A DNA stretch of 64,000 nt from Galeopsis tetrahit (Eukaryota; Streptophyta; Magnoliopsida; Lamiales; Lamiaceae): contig OY776125.1 in NCBI GenBank assembly GCA_963675135.1, forward strand, positions 27,886,565-27,950,564, written 5' to 3'. The notes under the pieces are model-generated. The model worked only from the letters and a program-made list of their open reading frames with translations. It had not been told where the DNA came from and searched no databases. A program made the translations under genes and the position numbers. The first letter of the stretch is position 1; every line of letters starts with the position of its first letter. This document shows, piece after piece, positions 54,590 through 64,000 of this stretch.

Positions 54590-57200
54590 GACTACTTAAC
54601 CCCATTTGACTTGGAGTCAAATTGCGAATCTTGTGTCAAAGGAAAGATGACCAATGAACCTTTTTCTGGGAAAGGGATACGAGCCAAAGAAACGTTAGAG
54701 TTGATTCACAGTGATGTATGTGGACCTCTACCGACTCTAGCAAGGGATGATTTCGGATACTGCATAACTTTTATTGACGACCTTTCTAGGTATGGATATG
54801 TGTATCTCATGAAACACAAATCTGAGGCCTTTGAAAAGTTTAAGGAGTATAAAGTGGAAGTAGAGAAACAACTTGGTAAGAGTATTAAAACTCTTCGATC
54901 AGATCGAGGAGGTGAATACCTTAGCCATGAGCTCCTGGATTATTTAAAGTTACATGGAGTCAAATCACAATGGACACCTTCCGAAACACAGCAGATGAAT
55001 GGTGTGCCTGAAAGGAGGAACCGAACCCTGTTAGACATGGTGAGGTCCATGATGAGTTTCTCCTCTCTTCCAACATTTCTTTGGGGTTACGCACTTCAAA
55101 CTTTAATCTATATTCTGAATATGATTCAATTTAAGTCAGTTAATCGGACACCATACGAGTTGTGGTGTGGCAAGAAGCCATCATTCTCACATAAAAGACG
55201 TGGGGTTGCCCTGCGTATGTGAGGAAGATGATCACTGATAAATTGAAATCAAAAGGTGAAAAGTGTTATTTGTGGAATATCCTAAAGAAACGAGAGGATA
55301 TTATATCTATCTCCCTGAGAAACATAAGGTTATTGTTTCTAGACAGACGACGTTCCTTGTTGACTATGTCTTTAAGGAACAAAGGTCGTAAAAAGATAGA
55401 ACTTGAAGAAATTCAAGAACCACAAAATAATACTGAGGCTGAGTACCTGTCGGAGAACCACGACAAGGAATCAGTGGGAGCATTCAGTGACTCTCATGGT
55501 GGGAGCCTATCATTAGGTGATCGTCTTCCAGCCAGCGGGAGAATAATTAGGGATATCTCGCATACACAAGAAATCTCGAATAGGCTGAATGAGAACGATT
55601 TAGACATCGTTCAATCTCCTGCTCAGGACACGCTAGAAAGCGTAGCTCCTGATAATTCTCCAAGCGTTGATTAGATCATCGTTGAAGAACCTCCTCACGA
55701 TCAGAATGTACAACTTGCACAAACGTAACTCCGTAAGTCTACTAGGAATCGTCGTCTACCCGTCAGATTTTGTTTCCTCTTGGAGGAGCATGATGACGTG
55801 GAAATCCCGGACAAAGATGATCCTACGACTTATTCTGAAGCGATATTAGATATCAATTCAGAGAGGTGGACTGAAGCAAGCCTCTAGGAGTTGGAATATC
55901 CGTTTTGATGAAGTGGTCAAATCGTTTGACTTTGTCAGAAATAAGGAAGATCCTACTAATGCAATCCGTAAAGGATTAGTTGTCCGAGATCTTCATGATG
56001 AAGGATCTGGGTGAAGCGTGCTACATCCTTGGCATAAAGATTTATAGAGATAAATCTAGCAAGATGTTGGGGCTCTCAAAACCCACCTACATAGATGAGG
56101 TGCTAAGGCGTTTTCTATGGAGAACTCTAAGAGAGGTTCTCTGCTTGCGATTCATGGATTAAACTTTCAAGAAAGGATTGTCCTTCTGAGAAAGTTGAAA
56201 TCGGGTGCATGAACAATGTCTCATATGCATCGGCTAATGGGTCAATCATGTATGTCATGAATTGCACGAGGCTCGATGTGGCCTACGTTATTAGCATTAC
56301 TGGTAGATACCAGTAGAATTCAGGTGAACTCAATGGATTGCTGTTAAGAACATCCTTAAATATCTTAGACGAACTAAGGAATGTTTCCTAGTCTATGGTG
56401 GACAACCACAACTAGTAGTGACTGGATTCACTGACGCTAGTTTTCAGTCTGACTGCGATGAGTCAAGTAATGCATTTACACTCAATAGCGGAACGGTGAG
56501 CTGGAATAGTTCCAAGCAAGAAACCTCTGCATATTCAACAACTGAAGCTAAGTACATTGTTGTATCAGAAGCCACGAAATGGGCTGTCTGGATTTTAGAG
56601 TTCTTGAAAGAACTAGGGGTAGTTCCGAGTGCCAGTCGTCCAATAAAGTTGTATTGGGACAATACTGGTGCGGTTACACAAGCAAAGGAACCAAGATCCA
56701 ATAACATAAACAAGCATGTGTCTAAGCGTTAGTATTTGATCTAAGAGATCATGACAAGATGAGAAATAGAATTTGAACGAATTCCCACCGAGAATAAATT
56801 GGAAGATGTTTCACCAAACACTTGGTGTTCATGTAAACACGAAAGACTTTAACAGTTTTAAATGTTAGACATGTGGGTGATTGACTCTAGTCCAAGTGGG
56901 AGATTGTTAGTATAGATGTCCTAGAGACAATCATTATAAGGACATTATACTTGATCATATTCGGTTATTTAAGTATTATTAACTTTAGTAATAATATTCG
57001 GTGATACACTTATAAAATGTTATGTTTGATTGTTTGCATTTATTCTTATATGTGTTCCCATGAACCAATGATGTCATTGAGATGTGAGATCTCGATTGAC
57101 TATATCATGGTTCTTAAAGTAGCCCCAATCAAGGATCATCGAGATTGGGATATCGATGATGCGATTGAGATTGGTGTGCGATCTGCATCATATCTGTAGA
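54590..57200 (+). mobile_element. Decayed Ty1/copia element, 5' part missing, LTR interrupted
   Basis: Starts abruptly in the pre-integrase region (LLNPFDLE or similar, then CESCVKGKMTNEPF). Integrase core follows with HSDVCGPLP, FIDDLSRYGYVYL, LRSDRGGEYLS and NGVPERRNRTLLD (to about 55080). Most of the reverse transcriptase is deleted between about 55900 and 55980. MKDLGEACYILGIKIYRD and SKPTYIDEVLRRF remain (55987-56130), then RNase H with VTGFTDASFQSD, STTEAKYIV and LYWDNTGAVTQAKEPRS (56410-56700). Several stops and frameshifts separate these pieces. The 3' LTR begins TGTTAG at 56905 after the purine-rich ccaagtgggagat and is cut at about 57200, where the second copia begins. Gag, protease and 5' LTR are absent from the window. 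Confidence 0.85.
56905..57200 (+). repeat. Interrupted 3' LTR of the decayed copia
   Basis: Begins tgttagtatagatgtcctag, directly after a polypurine tract. It ends where the next element's LTR starts (tgttgttaaatc at 57201). The rest should lie beyond the second element, outside this window. The five bases gtaga (57196-57200) are the candidate target duplication. Confidence 0.65.
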
Positions 57201-58070
57201 TGTTGTTAAATCTTAAATGCTTTAACATTATCAACAACATCTTAATTTGACCTTCCTTGATTTATTCTAAGTCTTTTCTGAAATGTTACATTAAATGTTG
57301 TACTAAATGCTCTCACATTCAGGAACGATTCCAGAAGGTTCTACAAGAGTCTGGAACATAGAAGAGTCCAGAAGGTTGCAGAACGTGATAGAAGAGTTTA
57401 GAGCATTGTAGAATGACCTGGAAGATGGCAGAAAGATCTAGAGAGATCATGGAGGTTGAGGTCCTAAAAAATAGGATCTCATAATGGAAGGATCTAGAAG
57501 CTGAGTATTTCTCTATAAATACCGCCAGAATCTTTCATTTCAAAGTATGCACTATTCGAGTAACACCTTCTTGAGAGTTCAACCCTAGTTAGGAGTTATG
57601 GCCAGTAGTTGTATCATTTAACGTACGCCGAGGGATACCACACCTTCCAGTGTACTTAGTTCTAGTCTTGTATCGAGTGAGAGTGAATCATAGATCAGAT
57701 TAGTTCTTTAGACAGTGTCTTACACTTAAGTCTATTTACAGATTCAGGCACCTGCCTCGATTGTAGTTTCTGTTTGTGGAATGTTGAAGTAATTGCTGAG
57801 ACATTTCACACGACATTTTTGTGTATAACTTAGGAACTAAGTTATTGTTTTCGCCGTAAGGCTTAGTATAGGTTTTGTTATTAATAAAATCTATGTTAAA
57901 AATTATTCCATTGTGTCTTTATTGTGTTTAGTGTTTTAGACTTCCGCTGTGTACTGTGTTTACTTTTCACATTCTGTTAGAGTTAATGCTACACTAATTG
58001 TCACAACATTCAGTGTAACATTGTTCTGGTTTTTACTTAAACACTAGATACCACCCCCCACACACTTTCA
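57201..58070 (+). repeat. 5' LTR of the intact copia element
   Basis: About 870 bp, starting tgttgttaaatc and ending cacactttca, immediately followed by the primer-binding site. A TATA box (ctctataaatacc, 57511-57523) and several agaaggtt/agaagagt-type phrases (57330-57450) lie in its first half, as expected for the promoter and upstream enhancer-like repeats. Confidence 0.8.
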
Positions 58071-58071
58071 G

Positions 58072-58084
58072 TTGGTATCAGAGC
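58072..58084 (+). other. Primer-binding site of the intact copia element
   Basis: ttggtatcagagc matches the primer-binding site common to plant copia elements, complementary to the 3' end of the initiator methionine tRNA. It lies one base after the LTR. Confidence 0.9.
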
Positions 58085-58136
58085 CGATACCTGACGACAC
58101 TAGGTTTAGATCCTTGCTTAAAGTGTGTTTTAGTTT

Positions 58137-61100
58137 ATGTTAGCAATGGAAACACATCACATATCCACTGCACTTAGGCCACCCGTTTTAGATGGTTCAA
58201 ATTATGCTTATTGGAAGCCTAAGATGCGTATGTACATCAAGTCAATTGATGAACGTGCTTGGAGAACTGTTCTTACAGGTTGGGACGTACCAAAGAATCC
58301 AGCAGATGCCGATGGTGAAATTCAACTCAAGAAAGAGGTTGATTGGACAGCCGATGAGATAACAACAGCAGGATACAATTCTAAAGCTTTAAATGCTGTT
58401 TTTACTTCTGTTGATACCTCTATGTTTAGAATTATATCTAACTGTTCTACTTCTAAGGATGCATGGGACAAGTTACAAGAGCATTGTGAAGGTTCCGATA
58501 GTGTTCGAAGGACAAAGCTTCGGATGTTGGGGACAAAGTTTGAGAATCTCCGAATGAAGGAAGATGAAACAATTTCATCCTACAACGAAAGGTTAAGTGA
58601 GATTATTAACGAATCACATTCTCTTGGTGACCCTATTTCTAATGTTAGAGTAGTACATAAGATATTAAGGTCTGTTCCTAAAAGATTTGATGCTAAGATT
58701 TGTGCTATTGAAGAGGCAAAAGATACTGATAAAATGAGTCAAAATGAATTAGTAAGTATTCTTAGAACTTATGAAATAAACACTAATCAAATTGATGAAA
58801 CTAAAGATGATAAGAAAGTTGTTGTTTTTAAAGGAGAGACATCAATCAAATCTGAGATTCAGCCTATCATTACTGAGGTTGATTCGGATGAAGAATTGAT
58901 TGATGAATGCCTTAACAATCCTGACAACATTGCCCTTCTTACAAAGCATTTTAACAAATTTCTTAAGAAGTCTATGCATAAATCTAAAGGAAATATACAG
59001 CCTAAGATCCAAATCAACACATCAACACCACAACCAGAAAGGAGGAAGATTCAATTCACACCAAGACCATCAAAGAGTGAAGGTAAACCAAGGTATGATC
59101 CTGAATTTAGAAAATCAGTTCAATGCAATGCATGTTCTGGATATGGTCACTATGCAAATGAGTGTGCCAATACCAGACTGAAGCAAAAACTGAATTTTAG
59201 TGCTACCTTGAGTGATGAATCTGATAATGATGATCTTGATGAGTTTAATGAAAGAGAAAGTGCTCATTTTACCAGAATTGATTATAATGATTCCTCAGAT
59301 GATGATCTGGATGATACAGATTCTGATGTTGCATCAGATGTCTTCACATCTACAGTAACATCAAAACAGAGTCACCCAGATTTGAACTGTTTTAATGGTT
59401 TTGTTGATGATGCAGGAAAAAGGATTGATGATGAGACATATCAGAAATTGTTAGATGATTGGAACTCTCAGAAACTCACTCTGAATTCTTTGAATAAAGA
59501 GAATGAGGATCTGAAAGACACAATCACTAAGCTAGAAGTCTTATTTACCAGAAGAGATCTTGAAGTTTGTAAACTAAAGGAGAAATTGATCAACTCTACT
59601 TTAAGTTTCAAAAAGTTTTACAAGAGTGCTTCTGATGTGAATGATGCTATAGCTGTAGGTAAATCTAATAATTATGGTTTAGGTTATGATGGTGAAACTG
59701 CTTCTATTTCTGAAAATTTTAGAAAACCTGTGAAATTTGTGAAGGCAAATGCTAGCACATCTGGTGTAACATCTGCACAAACAAATTCTCACAAGGTTGA
59801 AAGGAAGTATATTTTTCATTATTGCTTTAAATATGGTCATATTCGTCCCTTCTGCTTGAAAATGTTTAAAGATTTGAGAACTGAGTTTATGCCATCTAGA
59901 ATGTCTTCACATCCTAGGAAACATTCTGTGAAATCTGCATGGAAACCAAAAGTTACCTGTAATGTTGTTCATACATCCTTGAAAGCATGTTTACCTGGTC
60001 TATGGTATTTTGATAGTGGTTGTTCTAGACATATGACAGGACAAATAGACTACTTATCTGATTATGTGACCTTGAATGGTGGTAATGTTACATATGGTGG
60101 TGGATCAAAAGGAAAGATAATAGGAAAAGGAACTTTGAATGTTAAAGGTTTTCCTAAGCTTAAAAATATTTTGCATGTTGATGGCTTACTTGCTAATCTG
60201 ATTAGTATTAGTCAACTTTGTGATGGTAATTTGCATGTAAAATTTGACAAAGAGTCTTGCTATGTTCTTAATGAAGATGATGATTGTGTAATGACTGGTA
60301 CTAGGTCTGCAGATAACTATTATCTTATTGGAACTAATGTATGCAATTTGTCAAAACATGATGAGAATGTCTTATGGCACCAAAGATTAGGACATGTAAA
60401 TTACAGGGCAATGAAGAAACTAATCATATCAGATGCAATCAAAGGAATACCTAAACTGAGCTTCCTGAATACCACTGTATGTGGATCATGCCAGAAAGGT
60501 AAACAGGTAAGAGTGCCGCATAGAATGCTGTCACATTGTTCTACACATCGATGTTTTGAATTGTTGCACATGGATTTGATGGGTCCTATGGAAACTGAAA
60601 GCATTGGAGGTAAGAGATATTCCTTAGTTGTGGTAGATGATTTTTCTAGATATACTTGGATTGAGTTTTTAAGAGATAAATCTGAAACATTTGCTGCTTT
60701 TAAAGTTCTCTATAAAAGGTTCAAAAATGTGTTTAACTTGAAAGTTGGCCGTATTAGAACTGATCATGGTAGGGAATTTGAGAATAGCATGTTTAATGAT
60801 TTCTGTGATAAGAAAGGTATCTTGCAAGAATATTCATCTTCTAAAACTCCAAAACAAAATGGAATTGTTGAAAGAAAGAATAGAACTTTACAAGAAATGG
60901 CAAGAGTTATGCTTTTATCTAAAAGTCTTTCTAAAAGATTTTGGGCTGAAGCATTGAATACAGCATGTCATATTATTAATAGAGTTTATATTCGATCTGG
61001 TACTAATCAAACACCTTATGAGATTCTGAATGTTAGAAAACCAAGTGTGAAATATTTTCATGTATTTGGTTGTGTGTGTTATATTTTGAATGATAGGGAT

Positions 61101-63101
61101 CAACTTCACAAGTTTGATTCTAAAAGTGATAAGGGTTTCTTTTTAGGCTATTCTAGAAATAGTAAAGCCTATAGAGTTTATAACCTTAGGACTAACACTG
61201 TTCAAGAATCTGTTAATGTTGTGTTTGATGATGATAAAGGTCTTACAGATGATAAAGATGAAGAAGATATATCACAAGTCACTGACAACTCTGAGAATAC
61301 ACTGAAGTCTGATAATGCTGCACCAAATGCTAACACATCTGGAGCAACATCTACAGAACAGTCAGTTGTAATTCCACAGAATGATCAGTATGTTCCCAAA
61401 ACGAATCCTTCTTCAAGAATGGGGAAAATTCATCCTACTGACCAGATCATAGGCGATGCTACAGTTGGAGTGCAAACAAGAGGAAGAATAAGATCGAATA
61501 AGGTAGATGTGGTAAGAACAATATGCATGTCTTCTATTTGCAATGTTGTGAATGCTGAGTGTTACTATTCTGAAATTGAACCTAAAAGTGTGAATGAAGC
61601 ATTAACTGATGAATATTGGATAAATGTTATGCATGAGGAACTTAATCAGTTTGAAAGAAATGAAGTTTGGACACTTGTTCCAAGACCTAGTCATACTAAT
61701 GTCATTGGAACAAAGTGGATTTATAAGAATAAAACTGATGAGTCTGGAAACATTGTTAGGAACAAAGCTAGGTTAGTTGCACAAGGTTACACCCAAGTTG
61801 AAGGAGTTGATTTTGATGAAACTTTTGCACCCGTTGCTAGGATAGAATCTATTAGATTATTACTAGAAATTGCATGTTTTATTGATATTAAACTACATCA
61901 AATGGATGTAAAAGCTGCATTCTTAAATGGCATATTAAATGAAGAAGCATATGTAGAACAGCCTAAAGGTTTTGAAGATCCACAATACCCGGATCATGTG
62001 TACAAACTAAAGAAAGCATTGTATGGTCTAAAACAAGCTCCTAGAGCATGGTATGGTAGGCTTACGGACTTTCTTTTAGAGTATGTATTTATTAGAGGAG
62101 AAGCCGATAGAACTTTGTTTATTAAGCACACTGGAGAAGGTTTACTAATTGCTCAAATATATGTTGATGACATTGTGTTTGGTTCAACCTGTGATAAAAT
62201 GCTGAACATATTTGTTGAAGAAATGACAGCCACATTTGAGATGAGTATGGTTGGAGACTTGAATTATTTTTTAGGTCTTCAAATCAAGCAATGTAAGGAT
62301 GGTATTTTCTTCTCACAAGGTAAGTATGCTAAAAACTTAGTCAAAAGGTTTGGTCTTGAAAACTCAAAAGTAATGAAAACACCTATGGGTTCTACTGTGA
62401 AACTTTGCAAAGACAATGGTGGAAAGGATGTTGATCCAACATTGTATAGATCCATGATAGGTAGTTTACTTTATCTAACCTCTAGTAGACCTGACATTAT
62501 GTATACTGTGTGTGTTTGTGCTAGGTACCAAGCTAATCCAAAGGAATCTCACCTGAATGCAGTGAAAAGGATTATCAGATATGTTTCAGGTACAAGTGAA
62601 CTAGGGATATGGTACACTAAGGACACCAACAACACATTGATTGGATACAGTGATGCGGATTGGGCTGGAGATATTGATGACAGAAAGAGTACTAGTGGAG
62701 GATGTTTCTACATGGGAAACAATCTTGTGTCTTGGCATAGCAAGAAACAAAATTGTGTTTCTCAATCCACTGCCGAGTCTGAATACATAGCTGCAGGAAG
62801 TTGTTGCACACAGCTATTGTGGTTAAGTAAGATGTTTCATGACTATGGAATTGAAAACAATATCCTCACAATTTTCTGTGATAACACAAGTGCTATTAAC
62901 ATATCTAAAAATCCGGTACAACACTCACTCACTAAGCACATTAGCATTAGACATCATTTTATGAGAGATTTAGTGGAGAAGAACATAGTTAAGTTGGAAT
63001 ATGTGCCTACTGAAAATCAAAATGCTGATATTTTTACTAAGGCTCTTGACCATGAGAGATTCTCATTTTTGAGGAAATCTCTTGGTATGTGTAATATCTG
63101 A
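58137..63101 (+). CDS. Uninterrupted Ty1/copia gag-pol polyprotein, SIRE-like
   Basis: 1654 residues without a stop or frameshift. Order: gag (PPVLDGSNYAYWKPKM near 18); zinc knuckle CNACSGYGHYANEC near 331-344; a second knuckle-like HYCFKYGHIRPFC near 560 whose first cysteine position is phenylalanine; aspartic protease FDSGCSRHMTG near 624; pre-integrase WHQRLGH and CGSCQKGK near 746-790; integrase with HMDLMGPM, RTDHGREFEN and NGIVERKNRT (catalytic D, D, E near 811, 875 and 912); reverse transcriptase with FAPVARIESIRLL near 1230 and YVDDIVFG near 1342; RNase H with YSDADWAGD, TAESEYIA and CDNTSAI (about 1503-1583). This protein makes the particle, cuts itself, copies RNA to DNA and integrates it. 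The second knuckle and acidic spacer suggest the SIRE/Maximus lineage. All main catalytic residues are present, so the element may be young. Confidence 0.95.
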   Translation: MLAMETHHISTALRPPVLDGSNYAYWKPKMRMYIKSIDERAWRTVLTGWDVPKNPADADGEIQLKKEVDWTADEITTAGYNSKALNAVFTSVDTSMFRIISNCSTSKDAWDKLQEHCEGSDSVRRTKLRMLGTKFENLRMKEDETISSYNERLSEIINESHSLGDPISNVRVVHKILRSVPKRFDAKICAIEEAKDTDKMSQNELVSILRTYEINTNQIDETKDDKKVVVFKGETSIKSEIQPIITEVDSDEELIDECLNNPDNIALLTKHFNKFLKKSMHKSKGNIQPKIQINTSTPQPERRKIQFTPRPSKSEGKPRYDPEFRKSVQCNACSGYGHYANECANTRLKQKLNFSATLSDESDNDDLDEFNERESAHFTRIDYNDSSDDDLDDTDSDVASDVFTSTVTSKQSHPDLNCFNGFVDDAGKRIDDETYQKLLDDWNSQKLTLNSLNKENEDLKDTITKLEVLFTRRDLEVCKLKEKLINSTLSFKKFYKSASDVNDAIAVGKSNNYGLGYDGETASISENFRKPVKFVKANASTSGVTSAQTNSHKVERKYIFHYCFKYGHIRPFCLKMFKDLRTEFMPSRMSSHPRKHSVKSAWKPKVTCNVVHTSLKACLPGLWYFDSGCSRHMTGQIDYLSDYVTLNGGNVTYGGGSKGKIIGKGTLNVKGFPKLKNILHVDGLLANLISISQLCDGNLHVKFDKESCYVLNEDDDCVMTGTRSADNYYLIGTNVCNLSKHDENVLWHQRLGHVNYRAMKKLIISDAIKGIPKLSFLNTTVCGSCQKGKQVRVPHRMLSHCSTHRCFELLHMDLMGPMETESIGGKRYSLVVVDDFSRYTWIEFLRDKSETFAAFKVLYKRFKNVFNLKVGRIRTDHGREFENSMFNDFCDKKGILQEYSSSKTPKQNGIVERKNRTLQEMARVMLLSKSLSKRFWAEALNTACHIINRVYIRSGTNQTPYEILNVRKPSVKYFHVFGCVCYILNDRDQLHKFDSKSDKGFFLGYSRNSKAYRVYNLRTNTVQESVNVVFDDDKGLTDDKDEEDISQVTDNSENTLKSDNAAPNANTSGATSTEQSVVIPQNDQYVPKTNPSSRMGKIHPTDQIIGDATVGVQTRGRIRSNKVDVVRTICMSSICNVVNAECYYSEIEPKSVNEALTDEYWINVMHEELNQFERNEVWTLVPRPSHTNVIGTKWIYKNKTDESGNIVRNKARLVAQGYTQVEGVDFDETFAPVARIESIRLLLEIACFIDIKLHQMDVKAAFLNGILNEEAYVEQPKGFEDPQYPDHVYKLKKALYGLKQAPRAWYGRLTDFLLEYVFIRGEADRTLFIKHTGEGLLIAQIYVDDIVFGSTCDKMLNIFVEEMTATFEMSMVGDLNYFLGLQIKQCKDGIFFSQGKYAKNLVKRFGLENSKVMKTPMGSTVKLCKDNGGKDVDPTLYRSMIGSLLYLTSSRPDIMYTVCVCARYQANPKESHLNAVKRIIRYVSGTSELGIWYTKDTNNTLIGYSDADWAGDIDDRKSTSGGCFYMGNNLVSWHSKKQNCVSQSTAESEYIAAGSCCTQLLWLSKMFHDYGIENNILTIFCDNTSAINISKNPVQHSLTKHISIRHHFMRDLVEKNIVKLEYVPTENQNADIFTKALDHERFSFLRKSLGMCNI

Positions 63102-64000
63102 ATAATTCTTGAGAGGATGTTGTCACAAATGCGGTAGCATTTGAGACAACAGCCTAAGGTGGTATAGTTAGTATAGATTTGATTTATTTCTTATTTTCGT
63201 TGAATAATTCCTTTGTAAAATATTCTTGAATCTAAAATTTGTTTGTGCAAAAATAGATATTTACTACACTTCTCAAAAGCTTGAAAAATTGAGAATGTTA
63301 CAGCATACTAAAAGATGTACCAATTCACTGAGTAACTATGGAGCACGGAGTTCGCTACTACGATGCTTTCTTTTCAAAAGGTGAATTTGGTAAAAACATC
63401 AAGAGGTTCGTATTCCATTAAGTAAGTATGGGGCACGGAGTTCGCTGCTACGATGTACTCTACAGGAACAATGGATCAATACGAATTAGATGCTGTAGCA
63501 CAAAAAGAAGAAATGCAATGAAAAGAAAAATGCTGAAAAATTGGCTACATTGGATAGGTAAAACCTGTGAAAAACCAATGTTGAGGTGTATGTTAAATCC
63601 TTGAGCACAACATTACATGATTCAATTATATTTTTATAAGTTGTAATTATTTAATTAATTGTGGGAATTTATTTTATTTATTTATAATTATACTAACCAC
63701 TTGTTTTATTTCAGATTTTACGCATTTTTATTTTTGATTAATTCTGGAACTTTCTTAATTTAATTAATTTATTGACTTAATTTATTAATTAGGATTTTAC
63801 CCCACTAACTCACCCATGATATTACTTATGGCTGAATTTGTGGAGCATTATCGACTATTATCTAGAATTTTCTTAAGTCAAGCCTTGATCACACGTACAA
63901 CATTCCAACTACTAAGTCTTCTCTATATAAACTCCATTTCATGATTTTCTAATCTTTGTAATTAATTGAGTAAGTTGTGTATTAGTTTTGCAGATTTTGT
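63102..64000 (+). other. 3' untranslated region of the intact copia, running off the window
   Basis: Starts with a purine-rich gagagga and then a strong hairpin at 63118-63151. A direct repeat of ggagttcgctactacgatg type occurs near 63347 and 63441. No sequence here is collinear with the LTR at 57201-58070, so the 3' LTR lies beyond 64000. No env-like frame is visible in the 900 bp available. The final 400 bp are AT-rich. Confidence 0.6.

Larger units (their letters stand above)
51691..54600 (-). pseudogene. Glycerol-3-phosphate acyltransferase (GPAT) pseudogene
   Basis: Three exons on the minus strand. Exon 1 (about 54600-54084): FEVGGILRMLLLLLVSP membrane segment, DLHPETWRVFS, TANPRIMVEPF, and phosphatase-like GVGDRKTDFPFM. 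Exon 2 (53416-52795): KPVIFHDGRLVQKPTPLI, membrane stretch IILWFPIGLV, acyltransferase block NHRTVVDG and CPEG. Exon 3 (52516-51691): TTCREPYLLRFSALFAELTD, HGTTARGYKWLDPFFF, CTNFTRKAKYRALAGTDGIV, TGA at 51693-51691. Junctions 54083/53417 and 52794/52517 are GT-AG and in frame. Plant GPATs of this type acylate glycerol-3-phosphate at the ER for cutin, suberin or related lipids. Breaks: the N-terminus with the first phosphatase motif is missing where copia sequence begins; a SINE lies in exon 2; a MITE lies in exon 3; and 2 extra bases near 52331 shift the frame. The exon 3 motifs look closest to the GPAT1-3 group, a tentative placement. Confidence 0.92.

Overview
The window is nuclear DNA from a flowering plant, most likely a eudicot. 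The evidence is spliced genes with GT-AG introns, plant-type protein families (NDR kinase, plant glycerol-3-phosphate acyltransferase, SF3B5), and a dense mix of plant transposon types: Ty3/gypsy Tat, Ty1/copia, CACTA, hAT, PIF/Harbinger, Stowaway and a tRNA-derived SINE. Species cannot be told from the sequence. Only one host gene looks intact, SF3B5 (44434-46726). Two other host loci, an NDR-type kinase and a GPAT, are pseudogenes. Most of the remainder is mobile DNA or AT-rich spacer.

Layout. 1-8.9 kb: AT-rich spacer with a foldback-like element (about 500-3240) whose two arms are inverted arrays of a roughly 54-bp unit, a Stowaway-type MITE (4293-4887) and a Tourist-type MITE (6663-7067). 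8.9-10.1 kb: a deleted copia element on the minus strand. 12.0-16.1 kb: an NDR kinase pseudogene. An 11.6-kb Tat-type gypsy element (16198-27845, 5-bp target duplication GAAGT) sits about 70 bp past its stop codon. The Tat element has a broken gag-pol on the plus strand and a separate intron-containing gene on the minus strand with its own TATA box.

29-41 kb: a transposon-rich segment. It holds a hAT element with an 8-bp target duplication (29322-30492), a SINE (31008-31124), and a candidate 6.9-kb PIF/Harbinger pair of ends (31367-38302). That pair encloses a Stowaway MITE and a 4-kb CACTA element (33432-37482) carrying pieces of the eS30 ribosomal protein gene and a type IA topoisomerase gene. 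Further single-exon relics of a PTI1-like kinase, ribosomal protein uS19 and a ubiquitin-conjugating enzyme follow. 43.5-46.9 kb: a G-rich minisatellite, then the SF3B5 gene (four coding exons).

50-64 kb: an element with palindromic ends and repeated pol III B-box motifs, then a minus-strand GPAT pseudogene hit by a MITE, a SINE and a 2-nt frameshift and cut at its 5' end where a decayed copia begins. A second copia (LTR 57201-58070) sits in the LTR of the first and has an uninterrupted 1654-residue gag-pol. Its 3' LTR lies beyond the window.

The observations most worth following are the antisense spliced gene in the Tat element, the gene-fragment capture in CACTA and neighbouring elements, the B-box array, and the foldback element. 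None is proven to be a new system; each is consistent with known transposon biology in an unusual arrangement.
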